A stretch of DNA of 64,000 nt. It comes from Algoriphagus winogradskyi (GTDB taxonomy: Bacteria; Bacteroidota; Bacteroidia; Cytophagales; Cyclobacteriaceae). The translations under genes were made by a program, and so were the position numbers. Below the pieces are notes generated by a model. It made no database searches. It was not told where the DNA came from and saw only the letters and a program-made list of their open reading frames with translations. Shown one piece after another: positions 33,236-41,458 of this stretch. Each line of letters starts with the position of its first letter. The first letter of the stretch is position 1. The stretch lies in the NCBI RefSeq assembly GCF_900182815.1, contig NZ_FXUA01000002.1, positions 124,001 to 188,000 on the forward strand. The letters are read 5' to 3'.

Positions 33236-34909
33236 CTAATCCTGGTCGATTTTTATGCCTGTATTAGGTGTAGCTTTGATCACTAGATCTTCTACAATCC
33301 AACCACCTCTTATTAGAATGTTACCATTTCCTGTTTCTGGATCTAAGAAATTGAAAGTCCGTTCTGCATATCTTTTTTCTTCAAAATTTGCTGGATCCCA
33401 TCGGTGGTTCTTGTTTGTATCTTCTATTACTCGTATTTGATAGTTTGCTGCTTCTATTAGTTTGAAGGAGAATTGATTACCGCTTTCTATATAGGACTCC
33501 CTTATCAGCTCTCCTTTACTATCCAAAAGTTGTACAATAAATGGTCCCTCTGATCCTTCAATTTTTCCTGATATTTCATCTGAGAGTGTTTCTTTTTTCA
33601 ACTTTTTATAATTAGCACTCAAGGCAACTTCATTGTATTGCCCTTCTATATCTCTGAAGGTGGAATCTGCTGCTTTAAGTGAAAATGTCTCATAGGGTAT
33701 AGAGTCCGGAACCAACAGATTAATTCTTAAAACATCTCTTCTCAAAGAATCTTTGAAACTTAACATTTCTGGAGAAATCTTAACAACAGAGGCTGTGTCG
33801 TAAGCTAGATAAAGGGAATCGTAATTTATGTCTGTGATAGGCTTGTTAAAGGTTAGTTCTATGGGTAGGTTTTGGTAAAAATTTTTGCCTGAATTAGCTG
33901 ATATGGTAAGTTTCTCTGGTTTTCTTTCTGATTCTTCAAATTTGGCCCAGATTAATGAATCAACTTCATATCCAACCGAATCCTTTACGTTCAAATTAAA
34001 TGATATGCTATCTGCTATTATTGACTTTGAATAAAGATTGATTCTTTTTTCTCCTATCGTATAAAATATTTCACTTCCAATTTTGTCATTCTTTAATAGT
34101 ACTTCATTCGGTGTCTTGTTCAATACAATAGTATAATTAGAACCTATTGGTGACGAACGAAGTAAGTTTATAGGGTTTTGATCACCTTTTGAAAGATTGA
34201 AATGTAAGCCTTCTATGTTTTGGTTAATGGTGATTGTATCTTTTATGAAATCAAAAGCTTCGGATTTATACTCTGCTTTTAAGCTATTATTATCATCCTG
34301 CCACGCATAAGCAAAGTATTTTCCTGCTTTGATGTTGGATATGGAAAAGTTTGCAGCAGTGTCAACTTGACTCAAATAGTATGGAGGTGCTATAAAGACA
34401 TTTGTTGTATCATCAATAGGATATAGACCTACTATGGCATTTTCTATTTTATCATTTTTCCCTGGAAAATACCTGTTGACAGATCCTGTTACTCTTAGGC
34501 TGTCTATTTGTTCTCCTGTGGAAAAAACTAGTTTTAGATTTTCTGCTGGGTTTCCCTCTGATAAATCCTGAATAGATTTCTGGAAATTGAAGACATAGGT
34601 TGTGTTATCTTCAAGTTCTTGATTTAATTCTATTTCAAGCGTGTTTTTTAAAGCTGTAATAATTACCTCATCCTTATTGATTCTTGGAGTGATCAGGATG
34701 TTTTTGTTGGCATTGTCTAGCTTAATGTATTCGTCAAAAGTGATTACTATCGCCTTGGGTTTTGTATTTAGACTCTGGTCTTTTGGAATCATTTCCAGGA
34801 CTATAGGTGGGTCTTCGTCTTGAGGCCCTCCCATTGGCGTACTTTGTTTAGCACATGATAAAGCCAATAGGCTTAAAATTAAAAGTGCGATTAGATTTGA
34901 ATGTTTCAC
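33236..34909 (-). CDS. Ig-like domain lipoprotein
   Basis: Predicted lipoprotein of 557 residues; the GTG start at 34909 overlaps the upstream stop (GTGA) and is needed for the signal peptide, with lipobox ALSC near residue 19. The mature N-terminus has the motif TPMGGPQDEDPPIV, then an SbsA-type Ig-like domain (PKAIVITFDEYIKL), repeated beta-rich segments and a prealbumin-like C-terminal part (GNQFSFKLIEAANYQIRVIEDTNKNHRWDP). Function unknown, though the family is common in Bacteroidota, probably at the cell surface. It is the last gene of the mnmG-led operon, directly beside the candidate origin. Confidence 0.82.
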   Translation of the reverse strand: MKHSNLIALLILSLLALSCAKQSTPMGGPQDEDPPIVLEMIPKDQSLNTKPKAIVITFDEYIKLDNANKNILITPRINKDEVIITALKNTLEIELNQELEDNTTYVFNFQKSIQDLSEGNPAENLKLVFSTGEQIDSLRVTGSVNRYFPGKNDKIENAIVGLYPIDDTTNVFIAPPYYLSQVDTAANFSISNIKAGKYFAYAWQDDNNSLKAEYKSEAFDFIKDTITINQNIEGLHFNLSKGDQNPINLLRSSPIGSNYTIVLNKTPNEVLLKNDKIGSEIFYTIGEKRINLYSKSIIADSISFNLNVKDSVGYEVDSLIWAKFEESERKPEKLTISANSGKNFYQNLPIELTFNKPITDINYDSLYLAYDTASVVKISPEMLSFKDSLRRDVLRINLLVPDSIPYETFSLKAADSTFRDIEGQYNEVALSANYKKLKKETLSDEISGKIEGSEGPFIVQLLDSKGELIRESYIESGNQFSFKLIEAANYQIRVIEDTNKNHRWDPANFEEKRYAERTFNFLDPETGNGNILIRGGWIVEDLVIKATPNTGIKIDQD

Positions 34910-35805
34910 TTCTTTTGGAACACAAATATGTTACTTGAATAATTTCCTGCAGTCTTACGCGCTTCACTGTTTGACTTTTTGCCTGACATGATGGCCTTCC
35001 AATATTTTTGTACTAAGGATTGATTTGGATTGATATATCCTTCAGACAATAATGATACATAGTAGCTATCGAAATTCATCGGCATTTGCTTCACAAGTTG
35101 TAAATCAAAAATCTCTCCGAAGCTTACAATAGACTTATGGTTAAAATGATATAGATGCCTTGGTACATCCCATCCTGCCCAATGCTCTAGATACTTTTTA
35201 GCATCATGACTTTCTGGGTTTGGAACAGCAATAATTATATAACCATCTGAATTTAAGTGATTTATAATTTTTTTTACAGTCTTTCTAAGTGAATGGACGT
35301 GTTCAAGTACATGAAAAAGTGTAATGATCTCAAATGAACTTCCTTTGGGTAGTTCATCAATGGATGCATAGACTTTTCCATCTACCTTAGAGTTTGCTAG
35401 GTTTCTCGCTTTTTCATTTGGCTCTATACCTTTTACTTTCCATCCACTTTCTTTTGCTTTGGTAAGAAGCTCGCCTGTGCCACAGCCATAATCCAGATAT
35501 TTGCCTTTGGAAGGCTTTAGGCTATTTAGATGTTTTACTTTTTGGGAAACAGCATATTTTCTTACTTTATGATAAACAAGCTGGGTTAGATTTTTGGCTT
35601 TATCCTCGTGAGAGAAGTATTCAGGAAAATCATAGTATGGTCCTATCGTATCTTCGGTTGGTCTAGGATTCGTAAATTTCAATCCGCACTTTGTACAGTT
35701 GCATATGATAAATGACTCTTGGCTTACTGCAAAATCTTTAATTTCTTCAGAATTAAGAAAATGTCCACTTTTACAAAGTGGACATTTTGTAAGTCTTTCT
35801 AGCAT
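34906..35805 (-). CDS. Class I SAM methyltransferase with N-terminal zinc ribbon
   Basis: Methyltransferase of about 299 residues. The N-terminal zinc-ribbon CPLC...CNCTKC (first 40 residues) is followed by the SAM domain with motif I KYLDYGCGTGELL and EIITLFHVLEHVHSL, as in the UbiG/Methyltransf_23 group; similar proteins occur in polysaccharide and lipid pathways. The ATG at 35805 starts one base after the mnmG stop; a TTG at 35817 would overlap mnmG. It overlaps the lipoprotein gene by 4 nt. Substrate unknown. Confidence 0.83.
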   Translation of the reverse strand: MLERLTKCPLCKSGHFLNSEEIKDFAVSQESFIICNCTKCGLKFTNPRPTEDTIGPYYDFPEYFSHEDKAKNLTQLVYHKVRKYAVSQKVKHLNSLKPSKGKYLDYGCGTGELLTKAKESGWKVKGIEPNEKARNLANSKVDGKVYASIDELPKGSSFEIITLFHVLEHVHSLRKTVKKIINHLNSDGYIIIAVPNPESHDAKKYLEHWAGWDVPRHLYHFNHKSIVSFGEIFDLQLVKQMPMNFDSYYVSLLSEGYINPNQSLVQKYWKAIMSGKKSNSEARKTAGNYSSNIFVFQKK

Positions 35806-35806
35806 T

Positions 35807-37672
35807 TTATCTTCCAAGGTAAACAGTGATTATTGATAAGTCTGCTGGTGTCACTCCGCTAATTCGGGAAGCTTGACCCATCGTCTCAGGTCTTATTTTA
35901 GTCAATTTTTGTTTTCCTTCTGTCGAAAGGGCGGGTATAGCTTTATAGTCGAAATTCAATGGAATTTTGAAGTTTTCCATGTTACTCAACTTATCTACCA
36001 TTTGCTGTTCTTTTTCTATATAACTATCGTATTTGATTTGGATCTCTGCTTGTTCTAGTACTTCTATAGAATAGTTAGATAGGTATTCATTTATTTCTGG
36101 ATTAAAAGATTTGAGGTCTTTAAGTCCTATTTGAGGTCTTTTGAGAAGTTTTTCTGCAGTTATTTTTTCCTTGATAATTGCTGTACCAGATTCTTCCAAA
36201 CCAGTATTGATACTTACTGGAGATAGTTTTTTCTGTTTAAGGTCGTTGATAAGTCTTGCTGTTTCTTCTTTTTTGGTATTCATTTTGGCCAAACGTTCGT
36301 CAGAAGCTAGTCCAATATCATGTCCTTTCTGAGTCAATCTTAGATCTGCATTATCTTGGCGAAGTAATAGTCTAAATTCTGCTCTCGAAGTAAACATTCG
36401 ATACGGCTCATCTGTGCCTTTATTTATTAAGTCATCAATTAGAACTCCTATATAGGCATCTGACCTTTTTAATAAGAATGGATCCTTTTCCTGCACTTTG
36501 AGACTGGCATTTATTCCAGCAACTAATCCTTGTGAAGCAGCTTCTTCATATCCAGTTGTCCCATTAATCTGTCCTGCGAAATAAAGATTTTCGATTAACT
36601 GAGTTTCTAACGTTAGTTTCAATTGAGTTGGTGGAAAATAATCATACTCAATTGCATACCCTGGACGAAACATCTTTGCATTTTCAAAGCCCGAAATTTT
36701 TCGCAAAGCCTTGAATTGTACATCCTCAGGTAGTGAAGTGGAGAAGCCGTTTATATACATTTCTACAGTGTTCCATCCTTCAGGTTCTACAAAGATTTGA
36801 TGCCTGTCTCTTTCTGCAAATCGATTGATTTTATCTTCAATAGATGGGCAATATCTTGGACCTAGTCCTTGGATTCTTCCATTGAACATGGGAGATCTGT
36901 CAAATCCTTCTTCTAAACTTGAGTGTACATCTTTATTCGTATAGGTAATCCAGCAAGTTCTTTGCTCTTTCAGAGTTGTTGTTTTATCAGAATAACTGAA
37001 CTTCTCTGGGTTTTCGTCTCCATGTTGAACTTCCATTTTAGAATAATCAAGACTTCTTCCATCTACTCTTGGTGGTGTGCCAGTCTTCATTCTTCCTGAT
37101 TCAAACCCCAATTGCACCAATTGCTCTGTTATACCTCGCGCAGCTGCTTCACCAGTTCTTCCACCCCCAAATTGTTTTTCGCCAATATGTATTAGTCCGT
37201 TTAGGAATGTTCCATTAGTTAGTACGACACTTTTACCTTGGATTTCTAGTCCTATACTAGTTCTGACTCCTTTTAGTTCGCCATTCTTCACTAGTAGTCC
37301 AGTGATCATTTCTTGCCAGAAGTCCACATTAGGAGTTTGTTCCAAGGCGAGTCTCCATTCTTCAGCGAATTTCATTCTGTCATTCTGAGATCTTGGAGAC
37401 CACATAGCAGGTCCTTTTGATCTATTTAGCATCCTAAACTGAATCATAGATTTGTCGGATATAATACCCGACATTCCTCCTAGTGCATCAATTTCTCGCA
37501 CTATTTGCCCTTTTGCAACACCACCCATTGCTGGGTTACATGACATCTGAGCGATTGTGTTCATGTTCATTGTACATAGTAGTACTTTTGAGCCCATTTG
37601 TGCAGCGGCATGTGCTGCCTCACAACCTGCGTGCCCTGCTCCTACTACTATGACATCATATATTGGAAACAT
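35807..37672 (-). CDS. mnmG: tRNA uridine-5-carboxymethylaminomethyl modification enzyme MnmG (GidA)
   Basis: FAD-dependent enzyme of 621 residues that, with MnmE, modifies the wobble uridine of several tRNAs. The N-terminal dinucleotide-binding motif is IVVGAGHAGCEAAHAAA, followed by MSCNPAMGGVAKGQIVREIDALGG. The signatures GTPPRVDGRS and GRIQGLGPRYCPSIEDKI and a late PGYAIEYDYF complete the GidA pattern, with a C-terminal GidA-associated helical domain (RISGVTPADLSIITVYL). In many bacteria this gene lies beside oriC, as it may here. Two parS-like palindromes occupy its promoter region. Confidence 0.97.
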   Translation of the reverse strand: MFPIYDVIVVGAGHAGCEAAHAAAQMGSKVLLCTMNMNTIAQMSCNPAMGGVAKGQIVREIDALGGMSGIISDKSMIQFRMLNRSKGPAMWSPRSQNDRMKFAEEWRLALEQTPNVDFWQEMITGLLVKNGELKGVRTSIGLEIQGKSVVLTNGTFLNGLIHIGEKQFGGGRTGEAAARGITEQLVQLGFESGRMKTGTPPRVDGRSLDYSKMEVQHGDENPEKFSYSDKTTTLKEQRTCWITYTNKDVHSSLEEGFDRSPMFNGRIQGLGPRYCPSIEDKINRFAERDRHQIFVEPEGWNTVEMYINGFSTSLPEDVQFKALRKISGFENAKMFRPGYAIEYDYFPPTQLKLTLETQLIENLYFAGQINGTTGYEEAASQGLVAGINASLKVQEKDPFLLKRSDAYIGVLIDDLINKGTDEPYRMFTSRAEFRLLLRQDNADLRLTQKGHDIGLASDERLAKMNTKKEETARLINDLKQKKLSPVSINTGLEESGTAIIKEKITAEKLLKRPQIGLKDLKSFNPEINEYLSNYSIEVLEQAEIQIKYDSYIEKEQQMVDKLSNMENFKIPLNFDYKAIPALSTEGKQKLTKIRPETMGQASRISGVTPADLSIITVYLGR

Positions 37673-37690
37673 CGTATCCTATTTTTGTAC

Positions 37691-37706
37691 TGTTTCACGT
37701 GGAACA
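37691..37706. promoter_or_regulatory. parS-like centromere site 1
   Basis: TGTTTCACGTGGAACA; its reverse complement TGTTCCACGTGAAACA fits the ParB/Spo0J consensus TGTTnCACGTGAAACA at every defined position. It lies 19 bp upstream of the mnmG start codon. ParB binds such sites to load SMC and segregate origins. ParA and ParB are not encoded in this window. Confidence 0.85.
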
Positions 37707-37734
37707 TGAATGTATTTCGTCTTTTGGAAAATAC

Positions 37735-37750
37735 TGTTTCACGTGGAACG
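37735..37750. promoter_or_regulatory. parS-like centromere site 2
   Basis: TGTTTCACGTGGAACG, one base different from site 1 and matching 15 of 16 positions of the ParB consensus, 44 bp away in the same orientation. The pair lies between ybeY and mnmG. Placement near a DnaA-box cluster and mnmG is the classic origin-proximal arrangement. Confidence 0.82.
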
Positions 37751-37751
37751 T

Positions 37752-38177
37752 TTAAATCTCTTCGAATAATTTTATAGCAAACTCCTCTTTACTTCTCATC
37801 ATGATGGCCTCTGCTTTTGTTTTGTCCTTGTAGCCTAGGAGATGAAAAAGCCCATGGCTAATTACTCTACTCAACTCTCTTTCTTCTTTTACTTTATGTG
37901 TTGCTGAATTTTCTTTTACTCTCTCTATACTTATAAATATATCTCCTTCTATAATGTTTTCTTCTTCAGAATTATCAAAGGTGATGATATCCGTATATGT
38001 ATCATGATCAAGATATTCTTGGTTTATGTTGAGTAAATATTCATCAGAGCAAAACACGTAATTGAGATCTTCAATTTTGTGGTTTTCAGATTCTGCAATT
38101 TTTTTTAACCAATCTTTTCTTTTTCTCTTTTCTTTCAAGGAAAAAGGGACTTCTTCTGCAAAGAAATTTATCGGCAT
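37752..38177 (-). CDS. ybeY: Endoribonuclease/rRNA maturation factor YbeY
   Basis: Metal-dependent protein of 141 residues for 16S rRNA maturation and ribosome quality control. The zinc motif is HGLFHLLGYKDKT near residues 110-122. The usual third histidine of H-x3-H-x5-H is an aspartate here, possibly a lineage variant. The preceding segments NYVFCSDEYLLNINQEYLDHDTYTDIITF and DIFISIERV are typical. It lies 3 nt after the RsbW-like gene and just before the parS-like pair and mnmG. Confidence 0.92.
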   Translation of the reverse strand: MPINFFAEEVPFSLKEKRKRKDWLKKIAESENHKIEDLNYVFCSDEYLLNINQEYLDHDTYTDIITFDNSEEENIIEGDIFISIERVKENSATHKVKEERELSRVISHGLFHLLGYKDKTKAEAIMMRSKEEFAIKLFEEI

Positions 38178-38180
38178 AGT

Positions 38181-38585
38181 TTAGTTCATATAAAATGATA
38201 AAACCGTCTTGGTTCCATTTTCTTCAAACTTCACATCATCTGATAGGTGTTTGATTAGGAAAATTCCCCTTCCTCCAGGTTTTTCAATGTTTTCGGGTGC
38301 TGTCGGATCTTTTAGCTCATTGTAATCAAATCCATCTCCTTCATCCTGAATGGTGAACAAAAGCAATTCATCTTCTAATGCTAGTTCCAAATGTACCAGT
38401 TTGTTTTTATCCCCTTGGTTTCCATGGATGATGGCATTACTGATGCACTCAGTCACTGATATCATAATATTACCGTAGATATCATCATTGATCTCGAAGT
38501 TTTCTCGAGCGTTGTCGATGAAACTTTCAATTATTTTTATATTCTCAATGAGAGATGGAATGGAAATTTTTATGCTTTTCATCAT
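38181..38585 (-). CDS. RsbW-like serine-protein kinase/anti-sigma ATPase
   Basis: A single GHKL ATPase domain of 134 residues from the ATG at 38585 (a TTG at 38597 is possible). The N box is ECISNAIIHGNQ, the G1 region IQDEGDGFDYN and the G2 box GGRGIFLIKHLSDDV, all fitting the HATPase_c_2 (RsbW/SpoIIAB) family, which phosphorylates anti-anti-sigma proteins. No STAS-domain partner or sigma-B-like factor is adjacent, so its target is unknown. It is part of a compact minus-strand run with exonuclease III and ybeY. Confidence 0.86.
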   Translation of the reverse strand: MMKSIKISIPSLIENIKIIESFIDNARENFEINDDIYGNIMISVTECISNAIIHGNQGDKNKLVHLELALEDELLLFTIQDEGDGFDYNELKDPTAPENIEKPGGRGIFLIKHLSDDVKFEENGTKTVLSFYMN

Positions 38586-38615
38586 AATTGTTTTCAATGA
38601 GTAGTATCTGCTGTT

Positions 38616-39377
38616 TTATTCTACTTCTAGTAATATTGGACAATGATCTGAATGTTTTGCATCAGCTAAAATGGTTGAACTTCTAAGACGCTCTTTCATT
38701 GGTTCAGTTGCCATATGGTAATCTATTCTCCATCCTAGATTCTTTGCTCTGGAATTTGCTCTGTAGCTCCACCAGGTATAATTATCTGGCTGATCATTAA
38801 ATGTCCTAAAACTATCAATAAACCCTGATTCTGTGAATTTATCCATCCATGCTCTTTCTTCGGGTAGGAACCCAGAGGTGTTTTTATTTGACTTCGGATT
38901 ATGGATATCTATTGCCTTGTGACAAATATTATAGTCTCCACTTAAAATCAAATTTGGATTAGTTTTTCTTAAATCCTGCATGTATCCATATATGTCATCA
39001 AGAAACTCATATTTGAATGTTTGTCTGATATCCCCGGTTGTACCAGAAGGAAAATAGGCAGTTAAGAATGAGAAATCCTCAAAATCTACTTGAAGTAATC
39101 TTCCTTCCTCGTCATACTTGGAAATATCCATTCCAAGCTTTACAGATTTTGGCTTTATTTTAGTCAATATTGCCACTCCACTATATCCTTTTTTGAAAGC
39201 TGGGTACCAATAGATTTCGTAGCCTAAATCGTGAAAAATACTCGCATCTATTTGTTCTAAATTGGCCTTAACCTCCTGTAAACCAATTATGTCTGGGTTT
39301 ACCTGCTTTAGCCAATCTACAAATCCTTTGTTCATTGCGGCACGTATGCCATTTACGTTATACGATACTATCTTCAC
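38616..39377 (-). CDS. xth: Exodeoxyribonuclease III
   Basis: Apurinic/apyrimidinic endonuclease and 3'-5' exonuclease of the EEP superfamily, 253 residues. Conserved metal and catalytic segments are present: KIVSYNVNGIRAAM, IIGLQEVKA with the metal-binding glutamate, ILSGDYNICHKAIDI, RIDYHMATEPM and the final KHSDHCPILLEV with the catalytic Asp-His. The start is a GTG at 39377 that keeps the first strand; no ATG alternative does. It repairs abasic sites and 3'-blocked ends. The downstream neighbour is the RsbW-like gene. Confidence 0.94.
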   Translation of the reverse strand: MKIVSYNVNGIRAAMNKGFVDWLKQVNPDIIGLQEVKANLEQIDASIFHDLGYEIYWYPAFKKGYSGVAILTKIKPKSVKLGMDISKYDEEGRLLQVDFEDFSFLTAYFPSGTTGDIRQTFKYEFLDDIYGYMQDLRKTNPNLILSGDYNICHKAIDIHNPKSNKNTSGFLPEERAWMDKFTESGFIDSFRTFNDQPDNYTWWSYRANSRAKNLGWRIDYHMATEPMKERLRSSTILADAKHSDHCPILLEVE

Positions 39378-39380
39378 GAT

Positions 39381-39743
39381 TTAATCAATTATTATTTCAT
39401 ATTCTTTTTCAAAATATTCCAATACCTGAATCTTTAAAAGCTTTTCCTGATCCAACAAATCAAAATGAGGAAGCTCTTTTACTAATTTCCAATGCGGCCA
39501 TCCATCTTGATCTACATAATCAAGTTCATAAAAACCGTCATAGCTCAGCACCTTGCAAACAGCGATATGCATCAAATCTTGCTTTTGCTCCTTACTAAAT
39601 ATCCTATTGCCTTGACCAAGTTCTTGAACTCCAATAAGAAAGAGTACGCCATTTAAGTCCGCAGGTTTTTTTCCTATGGTTTCTTTTAGCCCTTCCAATA
39701 GTTTGGACCAACGTTTTTCTAATGCTAGATCGCGTTTAAACAT
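39381..39743 (-). CDS. Conserved hypothetical protein
   Basis: A soluble 120-residue protein that I do not recognise. It has no signal peptide or membrane helix. The middle contains VLFLIGVQELGQGNR, then a predicted helix (SKEQKQDLMHIAVCKVLSYDGFY) and an aromatic end (DQDGWPHWKLVKELPHFD). It lies 3 nt upstream of exonuclease III and 6 nt after the AhpD-like gene, so it belongs to the same transcript. Length and compact spacing make it a real gene. Confidence 0.7.
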   Translation of the reverse strand: MFKRDLALEKRWSKLLEGLKETIGKKPADLNGVLFLIGVQELGQGNRIFSKEQKQDLMHIAVCKVLSYDGFYELDYVDQDGWPHWKLVKELPHFDLLDQEKLLKIQVLEYFEKEYEIIID

Positions 39744-39749
39744 TGTAAA

Positions 39750-40091
39750 TTATTGATTTTCAAGTGTTTCCCAATATTCTGCAGCTCTTCTTAGGTGTGG
39801 GATAACTATTGTCCCGCCTATAAGTGATGCAATAGAAAATACCTCAAATATTTGCTCTTTCGTTAAACCAACTTCATGGCACTTTCCTAAATGGTATTTT
39901 ACACAGTCATCGCACCTCAGAACCATAGAACAAGCTAGTCCAATCATTTCTTTTGACTTTACATCTACCGATCCTTCAGCATAAGCATTAGTGTCAAGAT
40001 TAAATAAACGCTTGATTATTTTATTGTCTTCAGCCAAAATCTTTGTATTCATCTGACTGCGGTACTCGTTGAATTCTTCTATGAGATTCAT
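39750..40091 (-). CDS. Carboxymuconolactone decarboxylase/AhpD-like protein
   Basis: All-helical protein of 113 residues with the AhpD core motif CDDCVKYHLGKCHEVG, a CxxC pair followed by histidine, which in AhpD relatives works as a thiol peroxidase or alkylhydroperoxidase centre. The second half GGTIVIPHLRRAAEYW is typical of the family. The true muconolactone decarboxylase lacks the CxxC pair, so a redox function is more likely. It is the first gene of a minus-strand run and is divergent from the comF-like gene. Confidence 0.85.
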   Translation of the reverse strand: MNLIEEFNEYRSQMNTKILAEDNKIIKRLFNLDTNAYAEGSVDVKSKEMIGLACSMVLRCDDCVKYHLGKCHEVGLTKEQIFEVFSIASLIGGTIVIPHLRRAAEYWETLENQ

Positions 40092-40122
40092 TAACTTAAC
40101 TGTTTAGGAAAGAATTAAGTAG

Positions 40123-40130
40123 CAAATATA
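40123..40130 (-). promoter_or_regulatory. Candidate -7 promoter element for the AhpD-like run
   Basis: On the minus strand this reads TATATTTG, a full match to the Bacteroidota TAnnTTTG element, 32 bp before the AhpD-like start codon. No TTG is found at the usual 19-21 bp upstream distance, so support is partial. Confidence 0.35.
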
Positions 40131-40172
40131 CCACTATTTGCCCTTGGCAGATAGGAACAAGCCTTTTTCACA

Positions 40173-40865
40173 ATGCGTTTATTTTTTGTAAAAGATTTTT
40201 TGGATTTAGTTTTCCCACGCAATTGCCTAATGTGTGGAAGATCTCTTTATGACTCCGAGCAGAATCTCTGCATCGTTTGTAAGGGTACTCTTCCTGTCAC
40301 AAGTTATCATTTGAGACCTATTGATAATGATTTGTGCGATAAGGTAAAAGGATTGAGTACCGTCGGGATGGTGATGGCCTTTCTGAAATTTACCAAAGGC
40401 GGAAGTAGCCAAAAACTTCTGCATCAGCTGAAGTATAGAAATAAGCCTCAACTGGGCCAAGAATTGGGGTTAATGTATGGAAAAATTCTAAATGAGAATG
40501 GATTTTCTAGATTTTGGGACCTGATTGTACCTGTGCCATTGCATCCATTGAAACAAAGCCGAAGAGGATATAATCAAAGTGAAAAATTTGGGCTTGGTCT
40601 TTCAGAAGCCTTATCTGTTAAGTTTGAACTTTCTCTTGTCCGTGGAAAATTTACCGAGACACAAACCCAAAAATCTAGACTCGAACGAATGTATAATGTA
40701 GATGATGTTTTTCAGATTGCACCTTATTCTAGTATTACAAGTAAATCTATTTTATTAGTTGACGATGTGATGACGACTGGTGCTACATTGAGTGCGTGTG
40801 CAAATGTACTTTTGGCGAACGGAGCAAAAAATGTAGATTTGGTTACTATCGCAGCAGGAGGATAA
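40173..40865 (+). CDS. ComF-family phosphoribosyltransferase-like protein
   Basis: Protein of 230 residues with the ComF layout: an N-terminal zinc-finger (CLMCGRSLYDSEQNLCIVC), a middle with KYRNKPQLGQELG and VPVPLHPLKQSRRGYNQSE, and the type I phosphoribosyltransferase PRPP motif SILLVDDVMTTGATLSA near the C-terminus. ComF takes part in DNA uptake in naturally competent bacteria, but its biochemical role in Bacteroidota is not established. It is the first plus-strand gene after the long minus-strand block. Confidence 0.9.
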   Translation: MRLFFVKDFLDLVFPRNCLMCGRSLYDSEQNLCIVCKGTLPVTSYHLRPIDNDLCDKVKGLSTVGMVMAFLKFTKGGSSQKLLHQLKYRNKPQLGQELGLMYGKILNENGFSRFWDLIVPVPLHPLKQSRRGYNQSEKFGLGLSEALSVKFELSLVRGKFTETQTQKSRLERMYNVDDVFQIAPYSSITSKSILLVDDVMTTGATLSACANVLLANGAKNVDLVTIAAGG

Positions 40866-40870
40866 TTACT

Positions 40871-41404
40871 ATGATTGATATCGAATTATTAAAGTACCCT
40901 ATAGGCAAATTTCAGAAGCCTGAATTGATTTTAGATCAAAATTTAGAGGAGGCAATTACATACTTAGGAATGTTTCCTCAGTACCTGGAAGAAACCGTAC
41001 AGGGTTTTTCTGAAGAACAGTTAAACACCCCATATCGGCCGGGCGGCTGGACTGTAAGGCAATTGATTCATCACCTGTCTGATAGCCATATGAATGCGCT
41101 ACTTCGCTTTAAATTGGCGCTAACAGAAGTAAATCCAACTATTAAGCCTTACGATGAAGCTGAATGGGCCAAATTAGAAGATTACTCCCTTCCGGTGTCA
41201 GAGTCACTCACGCTTATCAAAGGAATTCATTTGAAATGGGCAATCGTACTTAAATCTATGCAAGCTCAGGATTTTGAGAAAACGTATTTTCACCCAGAAT
41301 CACAATCTACAGTTCCTCTTTCCGAAGTTACGCTTATGTATCAGTGGCATTCACAGCACCATTTAGCACATATTCAGCATTTGATGATTCGTGAAAAATG
41401 GTAA
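40871..41404 (+). CDS. DinB/YfiT-family putative metal-dependent hydrolase
   Basis: Four-helix-bundle protein of 177 residues in the YfiT/BstA branch of the DinB superfamily. Motifs are GGWTVRQLIHHLSDSHMNALLRFK, IKPYDEAEWAKLEDY and the final WHSQHHLAHI, supplying the three histidines that bind nickel or zinc. The start is ATG 40871, 5 nt past the comF-like stop; an upstream ATG at 40796 lies inside that gene and gives an unrelated N-terminus. BstA relatives transfer bacillithiol, but the thiol used here is unknown. Confidence 0.87.
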   Translation: MIDIELLKYPIGKFQKPELILDQNLEEAITYLGMFPQYLEETVQGFSEEQLNTPYRPGGWTVRQLIHHLSDSHMNALLRFKLALTEVNPTIKPYDEAEWAKLEDYSLPVSESLTLIKGIHLKWAIVLKSMQAQDFEKTYFHPESQSTVPLSEVTLMYQWHSQHHLAHIQHLMIREKW

Positions 41405-41458
41405 CAAACCTGATTTTACAATCACCCATAAGAAGCATTTTGCCTAGTAATTTCTAAT

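Noticed and set aside
37681..37751. The mnmG leader as a terminator or simple promoter palindrome
   Set aside because: The 16-bp palindromes lack T tracts and match the parS consensus instead, so they are reported as parS-like sites.
40796..40870. Upstream ATG for the DinB/YfiT-like gene
   Set aside because: It lies inside the comF-like coding region and gives a cysteine/arginine-rich extension absent from the family.
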